Assembly (NCBI GenBank): GCA_017457065.1 | Contig: JAFTIE010000187.1 | Span: 1 to 45,538, forward strand | Direction: 5' to 3' | Origin: Lentisphaeria bacterium | Lineage (GTDB): Bacteria; Verrucomicrobiota; Lentisphaeria; Victivallales; Victivallaceae | DNA: 45,538 bases | Shown: piece by piece, positions 39,436-45,538 of the stretch | How positions within the stretch are numbered: position 1 is the first letter of the stretch | Layout of the letters: every line of letters starts with the position of its first letter | Position numbers and translations under genes: made by a program | The notes under the pieces: model-generated | Told to the model about the DNA's origin: nothing | The model's database searches: none | Seen by the model: only the letters and a program-made list of their open reading frames with translations

Positions 39436-40736
39436 GCGACGGATTCCTTTTTGCCCCTGAAGCTCCCGCCCGTCCTCTGGCAGACCGCATGAGACCTGAA
39501 ACACTTGAAGAGGTGGCAGGGCAGGAACACTTGCTGGGACCCGGTATGCCCCTGCGGAAGATGATCGACTCAGGGAAGATGTTCAGTTTCATCCTCTGGG
39601 GTCCCCCCGGGTGCGGCAAAACCACTCTGGCACGGATCCTGGCAAGCCGTTCCAGCTTGCACTTTGTGGCGCTGTCGGCGGTCTTTTCCGGGGTCGCCGA
39701 TCTGAGAAAGGCTTTTGATGAAGCCGCCCGCCGCAGGGAGAATGGGGAGGGAACACTTTTGTTTGTGGATGAGATCCACCGTTTCAACCGTGCCCAGCAG
39801 GATGGTTTTCTGCCATACGTTGAAGACGGTACCGTGGTACTGGTGGGGGCGACCACAGAAAATCCCTCTTTTGAACTCAACAGCGCTCTTTTGTCAAGAT
39901 GTAAGGTATTTGTGCTCAAAGCCTTGAAAAATGAGGCTCTTGAAGAGATTATACAGCGTTCCGAAAAATTGATGGAACGCCCCCTCCCCGTGACTGCTGA
40001 AGGCAGAGCAAGACTTCTTGAGTTTGCCGACGGTGACGGCAGATATCTCATCAACCTTCTTGAAAGTATTTACGCTCTTGCAGGTCCCGATGAGGTCATG
40101 GGACCTGATGATGTGGCACGTTCACTGCAGCAGCGTTCCCCCATCTATGATAAGGACAGAGAAGGTCACTACAATCTGATAAGCGCTCTTCACAAATCAT
40201 TGAGGGGCTCCGACACTGATGCGGCGCTCTACTGGGCAGCGCGGATGATCCAGGGGGGCGAAGATCCCCTCTACCTCTTGCGGCGGCTGACCCGCTTTGC
40301 CGCCGAAGATGTGGGACTTGCCGACCCCATGGCGCTTCAGCTTGCCATTTCAGCGTGGGACACCTACGAAAGACTGGGCTCCCCCGAAGGGGAGCTTGCC
40401 ATTGCGGAGCTGGTGGTCTTTCTGGGGACTGCCCCCAAATCCAACGCCGTCTACAAGGCGTGGAACAGCGCTGTCAAGGCGGCGAAAGAGTCTGGCTCCC
40501 TGACGCCCCCGGCTCATATCCTCAATGCTCCCACCAAACTGATGAAAGAGATCGGTTACGGTGCCGGATATCAGTATGACCACGATACGCCGGAAGGATT
40601 TTCAGGACAGGACTATTTTCCTGAGAAAATGGGGCGCCGCAGTTTTTACAAGCCTGTGGAACGGGGATTTGAAAGAGAGATCGCCAGACGCCTTGCTTAT
40701 TGGGAAAAACTGCGTAATGAAAAGAATAAGCCTTGA
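39432..40736 (+). CDS. rarA: Replication-associated recombination protein RarA (AAA+ ATPase)
   Basis: A 434-residue protein. Walker A is LWGPPGCGKTTLARIL, Walker B LLFVDEIHRFN, sensor 1 VLVGATTENPSF, and the arginine finger lies in ALLSRCKVFVLK. The C-terminal part has the conserved RarA/MgsA tetramerisation region (LHKSLRGSDTDAALYWAARM, EDVGLADPMALQLA, YDHDTPEGFSGQDYFPE). RarA acts at stalled replication forks. The start at 39432 gives a 4-nt overlap with the CYTH stop. The TGA stop is part of the following promoter's -35 region (TTGAAA at 40733-40738). Confidence 0.95.
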   Translation: MSDGFLFAPEAPARPLADRMRPETLEEVAGQEHLLGPGMPLRKMIDSGKMFSFILWGPPGCGKTTLARILASRSSLHFVALSAVFSGVADLRKAFDEAARRRENGEGTLLFVDEIHRFNRAQQDGFLPYVEDGTVVLVGATTENPSFELNSALLSRCKVFVLKALKNEALEEIIQRSEKLMERPLPVTAEGRARLLEFADGDGRYLINLLESIYALAGPDEVMGPDDVARSLQQRSPIYDKDREGHYNLISALHKSLRGSDTDAALYWAARMIQGGEDPLYLLRRLTRFAAEDVGLADPMALQLAISAWDTYERLGSPEGELAIAELVVFLGTAPKSNAVYKAWNSAVKAAKESGSLTPPAHILNAPTKLMKEIGYGAGYQYDHDTPEGFSGQDYFPEKMGRRSFYKPVERGFEREIARRLAYWEKLRNEKNKP

Positions 40737-40761
40737 AAAATCACCTCTTGTATGGTATCTT
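40733..40761 (+). promoter_or_regulatory. Promoter of the GDSL hydrolase gene
   Basis: TTGAAA (40733-40738) includes the rarA stop codon; a 17-bp spacer and TATCTT (40756-40761) follow, 40 nt before the ATG. Confidence 0.55.
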
Positions 40762-40801
40762 ATAGAAAGTCAATTTTTCAAAATAATAAGGACCAAAAAA
40801 A

Positions 40802-41434
40802 ATGAAACGTATACTTTTTCAGGGAGACTCCATCACTGACGCCAGCCGCAACCGGGAAGCACTGCCCGAATCCAACAACGGTTTCGGCGCCGGATATCCG
40901 GGACTGGTCGCCGCACGCATTTTCGGAGATCACCTGGGCAATGAATACAATGTGATCAACCGGGGCATCTCCGGCAACCGGGTGGTTGATCTTTACGCCA
41001 GATGGAAGGTGGATTGCCTCAATCTGAAACCCGATGTCCTGAGCATCCTTATCGGAGTCAACGACACATGGCATGAAAAGGGTCACCAGAACGGCGTTGA
41101 AGTCGATCGCTACAAACTCATCTTTGATATGCTTCTTGACTGGACCGTAAAAACGCTTCCCGAAGTCAAACTTGTTCTCATGGAGCCCTTTGTTCTGGAA
41201 CACGGCGCCGTCACCGCCGACTGGCTCCCCGAGATCGCCGCCCGGGGCGCTGTGGTAAAGGAACTTGCCGCAAAGTACAATGCCATTTTCATTCCATGCC
41301 AGCAGATCCTCAACGATGCCGCCGCCAAGGCGGGCAGCGGTGAATTGATCCTCCGTGACGGTGTCCATCCCACACTTATGGGACATCAGGTGCTGGCTGA
41401 TGCCTGGCTCAAGTATGCCGCATCTCTCATCTGA
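40802..41434 (+). CDS. SGNH/GDSL hydrolase (esterase)
   Basis: A 210-residue protein without a signal peptide. Block I is [12 protein letters not shown] (nucleophile Ser), block [14 protein letters not shown] (oxyanion Gly), block [13 protein letters not shown] (oxyanion Asn) and block [14 protein letters not shown] (catalytic Asp and His). All four SGNH residues are present. Close relatives in glycan-degrading bacteria are acetyl-xylan or rhamnogalacturonan acetyl esterases, but substrate cannot be assigned. It has its own promoter; folE follows after 22 nt and may share the transcript. Confidence 0.92.
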   Translation: MKRILFQGDSITDASRNREALPESNNGFGAGYPGLVAARIFGDHLGNEYNVINRGISGNRVVDLYARWKVDCLNLKPDVLSILIGVNDTWHEKGHQNGVEVDRYKLIFDMLLDWTVKTLPEVKLVLMEPFVLEHGAVTADWLPEIAARGAVVKELAAKYNAIFIPCQQILNDAAAKAGSGELILRDGVHPTLMGHQVLADAWLKYAASLI

Positions 41435-41456
41435 AAAACAAGGAGTCACTGATACT

Positions 41457-41996
41457 ATGCAGGATTTGGTTCGTGATCTTCTGGTGAAGATCGGCGAAGA
41501 TCCCACCCGTGAAGGGCTGGTGAAAACCCCCGAAAGAGTGGAACGGAGCTGGAAATTTCTCACACGGGGCTATACTCAGGATCTCAATGCCGTGGTCAAC
41601 GGAGCCCTTTTTGAGGCGGAATCCGATGATATGGTCATTGTGAAAGATATTGAATTTTTCAGCATGTGTGAACATCATTTGCTCCCGTTTTTCGGCCGCT
41701 GTCATGTGGGATATATCCCCCGGGGCAAGATCATCGGGGTCAGCAAAGTTGCCCGTATCGTGGATATGTTTTCACGCAGGCTTCAGGTGCAGGAGCGCCT
41801 GACCCGTGAGATCTCTTCCGCTCTTGAAGAGATCCTGGGGGCTGAAGGTGTGGGGGTCGTTATGGAAGCCCGCCATCTCTGTATGCAGATGCGGGGAGTG
41901 GAAAAACAGAATTCCGTCATGACCACCAGCTCCATGCGGGGCAGTTTCCGCAGGGAACTTGCCACACGTAACGAATTTACAAGATTGATCCGATGA
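41457..41996 (+). CDS. folE: GTP cyclohydrolase I
   Basis: A 179-residue protein. Zinc ligands and substrate pocket are in [20 protein letters not shown] (Cys and His) and [16 protein letters not shown] (second Cys). [20 protein letters not shown] and [12 protein letters not shown] are further signatures. It converts GTP to dihydroneopterin triphosphate, which starts folate and also queuosine precursor synthesis. No other folate or queuosine gene is adjacent. The start ATG at 41457 has AAGGAG 11 nt upstream; a longer frame reads into the GDSL gene and is rejected. Confidence 0.96.
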   Translation: MQDLVRDLLVKIGEDPTREGLVKTPERVERSWKFLTRGYTQDLNAVVNGALFEAESDDMVIVKDIEFFSMCEHHLLPFFGRCHVGYIPRGKIIGVSKVARIVDMFSRRLQVQERLTREISSALEEILGAEGVGVVMEARHLCMQMRGVEKQNSVMTTSSMRGSFRRELATRNEFTRLIR

Positions 41997-42016
41997 TTTT
42001 TGAGGAGTCTTTCAAG

Positions 42017-42598
42017 ATGCTTAAACTGTTACCTGCTCTCTGTGCCGCCGTGCTGCTTTGCGCCGGATGCGCTTCCCCTGTGACCTTTTCTGAAGCTTTG
42101 CAGATGAAGGTTGACGACAAGGTCTACACCGCCTGTAATCTCTGGTATGAAGATGCCGCAGATATGGACTGCCGGAACATCCAGCGGGGGACCTTTATTC
42201 CTGTTGGAACCGAAATCATCCCTGTGGAAACCACCGGCTTTACTCAGAAGATCATCTTCAAGGATAAAGCAGGCAAGGTTTACACCATCAGATTTTCCGA
42301 AGATTACCGTCTTTGTTCCATGGCGGATTATATCGCTTACACCTTCACTACCAAAAACCGTGAAGAGCAGCTCAAAGGGATCGCTCCGAAGATCAGAGCC
42401 CGGATACTCCGGGGCGAAGTTGTTCCCGGTATGACCCAAAAACATGTGCTTCTGGCTTACGGATATCCCGCTGCCATCAGGACTCCTGATCTGCGGAACG
42501 ACAGCTGGTTCTACTTTCTCAATGACTCTGACACCGTCCGGGTCGTTTTCCGGGGCGGTATCGTAAGAAACATATTGAACTTCAATGAATCCCGCTGA
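42017..42598 (+). CDS. Lipoprotein with BamE/SmpA-like C-terminus
   Basis: A 193-residue protein. MLKLLPALCAAVLLCAGC is a lipoprotein signal with Cys18. The C-terminal 65 residues, from GEVVPGMTQKHVLLAYGYP to DSWFYFLNDSDTVRVVFRGG, have the pattern of SmpA/BamE-like domains (glycine-marked turn, V-x-x-L-G/Y-P, tryptophan-tyrosine strand, final VVF strand). The middle part (VDDKVYTACNLWYEDAADMD) is unrecognised. An outer membrane assembly or stability role is possible but not shown. The start at 42017 has GAGGAG about 9 nt upstream; the ATG at 41993, which overlaps the folE stop, would add eight residues before the signal and is less likely. It overlaps murF by 14 nt. Confidence 0.75.
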   Translation: MLKLLPALCAAVLLCAGCASPVTFSEALQMKVDDKVYTACNLWYEDAADMDCRNIQRGTFIPVGTEIIPVETTGFTQKIIFKDKAGKVYTIRFSEDYRLCSMADYIAYTFTTKNREEQLKGIAPKIRARILRGEVVPGMTQKHVLLAYGYPAAIRTPDLRNDSWFYFLNDSDTVRVVFRGGIVRNILNFNESR

Positions 42599-43949
42599 AG
42601 TGAAGTTCACTGCGGAGGAACTGGTTTCTTCCGGAGCCGGTGTCTGGCAGGGTAAGGGCGTTGCCGTCAAAGGAGTCTTTACCGATACCCGTATTTCTGC
42701 ACCGGGGGCGCTCTTTGTTGCCCTTGCCGGGGAACGTTTTGATGCCCACAACTTTCTTGACAAAGCTGTTGCCGCCGGAGCCGCCGCCTTGTGTGTGGAG
42801 CGCTCAAAGGCGCATTTGGCTCCTGCGGGGATCCCTCTGCTTCTGGCAGAAAATACCCTCGAAGCATGGCAGTGTCTGGGAGCATTTCACCGCCGCCGTT
42901 TTAAGGAGCTTACCGTTTTCGGCGTTACAGGCAGTGTGGGCAAGACCAGTGTCAAAGAGATGCTCCGTGCCATTTGTACCGCCGCCGCAGGCAGTGAAGA
43001 AAAGGTCCTCTGGACTTTGGAAAACACCAACAACCAGATCGGAGTCCCTCTGAATCTTTTCCGCCTTGATGAAGGACACCGCTTTGCCGTCCTTGAAGCG
43101 GGGAGCAATCACTTCGGTGAGATCGCCCCACTGGGGAAGTGCATTGCTCCTGATGTGGCTCTGGTCAACTCCGTTGCCCCCTGCCATCTGGAATTTTTGC
43201 GTGACCTTGAAGGTGTGGCAGAGGAAAAAAGCCACATCTGTGACGCTCTTTCACCTTCAGGAACTACCGTTTTTCCGGCAGAGTGCCCTCAACTTGAGAT
43301 ACTGAAAAAGCGTGTTTCCGGAAAAATCATGCTCTTTGGCAGGGATAAGGGGGATCTGCGCTGTCAATATCTGGGGGGAACGCTTCACGGTTCAAAGGTG
43401 AAGCTGATCTTCCCCGACGGAAAAGAGCACACCTTTGAATTGCCCCTTTCCGGCGCTCATCAGGCGATGAACGCCGCCGCCGCCGCCGCCGCCGCTTATG
43501 CCGCCGGGATCGACTGCGAAGCCATCTGCTCAGGACTTCGCCGTACCGTTCTTCCCGGGGGAAGAAACCGCATCTATAAATCATCAGGTGACATCACCTG
43601 TATCGACGACACCTACAACGCCAACCCTGCCGCTGTTGCCGCCGCTTTGAGGAATCTCAAGGAGTTTGCCGATCCTGAAAAACTCATTCTGCTTCTGGGG
43701 GAAATGCGTGAACTGGGCGCCGCAGCGCCTGAGGCACACGCCGGAGTCAAAGAGCTTGTCAGGGAACTTTTTCCCGGAGTCCGGCTGCTGCTGGTGGGTC
43801 ACGCATGGGGCGACGGCGCTCTGGCTGATGCTGAGAGGGCAAAAGAAGAGCTTGCCAAACTTCTCCGTCCGGGGGATCTCCTTTTTGCCAAAGGTTCACG
43901 GGGCGTAGCCCTTGAAAAAGCTCTCCCGGCTCCTGACGGTGCAATATGA
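42585..43949 (+). CDS. murF: UDP-N-acetylmuramoyl-tripeptide--D-alanyl-D-alanine ligase
   Basis: MurF adds D-Ala-D-Ala to the UDP-MurNAc tripeptide, the last cytoplasmic step of the wall precursor. The 454-residue protein has the Mur-ligase ATP loop FGVTGSVGKTSVKEMLR, the ENTNNQIGVPLNLF segment, AVLEAGSNHFGEI, the NxxxxHLEFL region (VNSVAPCHLEFL), and IDDTYNANPAAVAAAL. A run of alanines (residues about 295-305) comes from a GCC codon repeat at 43468-43500. No ribosome site is visible; the start lies in the end of the lipoprotein gene, so coupled translation is likely. It overlaps murE by 4 nt and, unusually, stands upstream of it. Confidence 0.95.
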   Translation: MNPAEVKFTAEELVSSGAGVWQGKGVAVKGVFTDTRISAPGALFVALAGERFDAHNFLDKAVAAGAAALCVERSKAHLAPAGIPLLLAENTLEAWQCLGAFHRRRFKELTVFGVTGSVGKTSVKEMLRAICTAAAGSEEKVLWTLENTNNQIGVPLNLFRLDEGHRFAVLEAGSNHFGEIAPLGKCIAPDVALVNSVAPCHLEFLRDLEGVAEEKSHICDALSPSGTTVFPAECPQLEILKKRVSGKIMLFGRDKGDLRCQYLGGTLHGSKVKLIFPDGKEHTFELPLSGAHQAMNAAAAAAAAYAAGIDCEAICSGLRRTVLPGGRNRIYKSSGDITCIDDTYNANPAAVAAALRNLKEFADPEKLILLLGEMRELGAAAPEAHAGVKELVRELFPGVRLLLVGHAWGDGALADAERAKEELAKLLRPGDLLFAKGSRGVALEKALPAPDGAI

Positions 43950-45457
43950 CACTTGCCAAAAAAATCTTGGGGGATCTGCTCATTTCTGAGCATAACGCCC
44001 TTACTCTTCCTTCCTCTTTTACCGCCGACTCCCGGCAGGTGAAAGAGGGCGTGGGTTTTGCCGCCATCCCGGGAACGCTGGCGGACGGACACACATTTAT
44101 TCCTGCTGCTCTTGAAAAAGGAGCAGCACTCATCGTTATGGAGCGCATGATGCCCCTGCCTGAGGGGACTCCCTTTCTCCTTGTCAAAGAGAGCGCCGCC
44201 GCCTTTGCTCTTCTGGTGCGCCATTGTGCCGGGGAGCCTGACAGGACCTTGCGCCTTATGGGGGTCACAGGAACCAACGGTAAGACCACCACCGCATTTC
44301 TGCTTGAACATATTTTCAACCATTCCGGGCGCTCTTGCGGACTTGTTTCCACTGTGGAATACCGCACCGGCAAAGAGATCATTCCGGGGGAACGCACGAC
44401 CCCCGACTCTCAAACCCTCTTTGCCCTTTTTTCCCGGATGAAAGAGAATTCCCTTTCCTGTGCCGCCATGGAGCTTTCAAGTCACTCTCTGGTCCAGAAC
44501 CGTGCCGCAGGCATCAAACTCCACGCCGGTATCTTCACCAATCTGACAGGGGACCATCTGGACTACCACGGCACCATGGAAAACTACTTTGCGGCGAAAA
44601 AGCGTCTCTTTACCCATTTTCTCCACCCGGAAGGGGTGGGGATCATCAATATTGATGATCCCTGGGGAAAAAGAGTTGCCAGTGAACTTGCAACGGAAAA
44701 ACGGATCGTGACCTTTTCGGTGGAAAAAGGAACCACTTGTCTTATTGATGCCATCTGCCTGGAAAAGGGGGGGAGCTCCTTTACACTGCACCATCCGGAG
44801 TACGGGGAGATCCCTTTGCGTTCCGATCTGACGGGAGCCTACAATGTTTACAATCTTGCCGGAGCCGCCATTGCCGCTCTGGAGCAGGGCATTACCCCTG
44901 TGGAGCTGCAGAACGCTCTCAAAGAAAAAATCCGGGTCCCCGGAAGACTGGAGTCCTTCCCCCTTCCCGGCGGCGGCTGTGCCTATGTGGATTACGCCCA
45001 CACCGATGATGCTCTTGTGAATGTGCTCAAAACTCTGCGTCCCCTGACTCCGGGCAAGCTCTGTGTTCTTTTCGGCGCCGGGGGGGACCGGGATAAAACC
45101 AAGCGCCCCCGCATGGGGAAAGCGGCTGCTCTTTTTGCAGACAAACTTTTTGTCACTTCTGACAATCCCCGCAGTGAAGAGCCTGAGAAGATCATTGAAG
45201 ATATTCTTTCAGGCATACCTGAGGGGAGCTCCTGCCGGGTGATCCCCGACCGGGGAGAGGCGATCCGGGAGGCGCTCAGTGAGATAAAAGAGGGGGATTC
45301 TTTGCTCATTGCCGGTAAAGGACATGAAAACTATCAGGAAATCAAGGGAATAAAATACCCTTTCAGCGATCTGGAAGAGATCCAAAGATTCATCAAAGGA
45401 GGTAATTTCAAAAGTCATTCAAAAAATGGCAAAGATGTCATTCGCAAAGAGCTGTAA
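43946..45457 (+). CDS. murE: UDP-N-acetylmuramoyl-L-alanyl-D-glutamate--2,6-diaminopimelate ligase
   Basis: MurE adds the third residue of the peptide stem. The 503-residue protein has SFTADSRQVKEG (UDP-sugar site), the ATP loop MGVTGTNGKTTTAFLLE, TTPDSQTLF, MELSSHSLVQNR, GDHLDYHGTMENYFAAK with the usual carbamylated Lys, and VTSDNPRSEEP. The DNPR motif is the mark of meso-diaminopimelate specificity, in agreement with dapB in this window. The last 16-18 residues (NFKSHSKNGKDVIRKEL) go beyond the usual end and are coded by the interspersed repeat at 45399-45425 and the bases after it. The 4-nt overlap with murF implies coupled translation. Confidence 0.95.
   Translation: MTLAKKILGDLLISEHNALTLPSSFTADSRQVKEGVGFAAIPGTLADGHTFIPAALEKGAALIVMERMMPLPEGTPFLLVKESAAAFALLVRHCAGEPDRTLRLMGVTGTNGKTTTAFLLEHIFNHSGRSCGLVSTVEYRTGKEIIPGERTTPDSQTLFALFSRMKENSLSCAAMELSSHSLVQNRAAGIKLHAGIFTNLTGDHLDYHGTMENYFAAKKRLFTHFLHPEGVGIINIDDPWGKRVASELATEKRIVTFSVEKGTTCLIDAICLEKGGSSFTLHHPEYGEIPLRSDLTGAYNVYNLAGAAIAALEQGITPVELQNALKEKIRVPGRLESFPLPGGGCAYVDYAHTDDALVNVLKTLRPLTPGKLCVLFGAGGDRDKTKRPRMGKAAALFADKLFVTSDNPRSEEPEKIIEDILSGIPEGSSCRVIPDRGEAIREALSEIKEGDSLLIAGKGHENYQEIKGIKYPFSDLEEIQRFIKGGNFKSHSKNGKDVIRKEL
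45399..45425. repeat. Interspersed repeat, copy 2, inside murE
   Basis: It matches 26656-26682 at 26 of 27 positions. This copy supplies codons for the C-terminal tail of MurE (from the GGNFKSHSK segment onward), so the repeat has replaced or extended the original gene end. Confidence 0.75.
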
Positions 45458-45469
45458 AGGGTAGTTTGA

Positions 45470-45494
45470 GGCTGCTACCTGCAAGGTAACAGCC
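45470..45494. terminator. Hairpin downstream of murE
   Basis: GGCTG and CAGCC form the outer stem and TACCT and AGGTA the inner stem, with one C-A mismatch between and a 3-nt loop. It lies 12 nt after the murE stop. There is no T-run after it; the intergenic repeat at 45497 follows at once, so together they may form a 3' end structure or part of a longer repeat element. Confidence 0.4.
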
Positions 45495-45496
45495 GA

Positions 45497-45538
45497 AAAC
45501 GCTCCCTTTATCAGATCGAAGCGAGGGCGCTTTGACAA
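45497..45538. repeat. Interspersed intergenic repeat, copy B (ends at window edge)
   Basis: The first 24 bases are identical to 30774-30797, followed after a short variable part by the same GAGGGCGCTTTGA block. Orientation is the same relative to the upstream gene. The element may continue past the window. Confidence 0.75.

Noticed and set aside
43468-43500. GCC trinucleotide run
   Set aside because: It encodes a poly-alanine helix within the Mur-ligase domain of MurF; Ala-rich helices occur here in the family, so it is not treated as a separate repeat feature, though it could be a slippage site.

Overview
The window looks like a chromosomal stretch from a bacterium of the PVC superphylum, most likely Lentisphaerota (Victivallis-like, gut or other polysaccharide-rich habitat). 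This is an inference from gene content: pseudopilins with the [16 protein letters not shown] start next to glycan genes, a DUF4838 glycosidase-like protein, V-type ATPase subunits, a fused SecDF, RNase HIII, and a meso-diaminopimelate type MurE with DapB (Gram-negative type wall). No rRNA, tRNA, CRISPR array, transposase or integrase was recognised.

Layout. Positions 1-1395 (minus strand) hold the 5' part of a pseudopilin gene cut by the window edge, and a LacI-family regulator with a perfect operator palindrome. Positions 1396-11601 (minus) form one long tight run, read in the order proA, V-ATPase I, V-ATPase K, a pseudokinase/ankyrin membrane protein, lplA, dapB, a ROK repressor and a GNAT acetyltransferase. 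Positions 11706-15904 (minus) are a three-gene envelope operon: PQ-loop membrane protein, lipoprotein alpha/beta-hydrolase, exported leucine-rich-repeat protein. A lone esterase (15973-17133) is divergent from an amino-acid ABC transporter made of a binding-protein/permease fusion and its ATPase (17275-19495).

Positions 19500-32394 are the carbohydrate region: a minus operon (GH39-like hydrolase, alpha/alpha-barrel protein, glycerophosphodiesterase) divergent from a second clan GH-A hydrolase and a tartrate/malate-type dehydrogenase, then a nucleoside hydrolase divergent from a secreted DUF4838 protein, two pseudopilins and an endonuclease/phosphatase-family protein. From 32521 to the end all genes are on the plus strand and mostly housekeeping: tagaturonate epimerase, yajC-secDF-ybaB-recR-rnhC-CYTH-rarA, a GDSL hydrolase, folE, a BamE-like lipoprotein, murF and murE.

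The most unusual signal concerns the pseudopilins. Two of the three have their N-terminal FTLIELLV coding segment followed directly by an in-frame insert built of back-to-back DNA hairpins. In the complete example the FTLIELLV segment then occurs a second time and the normal pilin helix follows. Spaced repeats in intergenic DNA, one of which forms the last codons of murE, and a uniform promoter form (TTGnnn, about 17 bp, TATATT-like) add to the picture. All functional calls come from reading sequence by eye; no database search was run.
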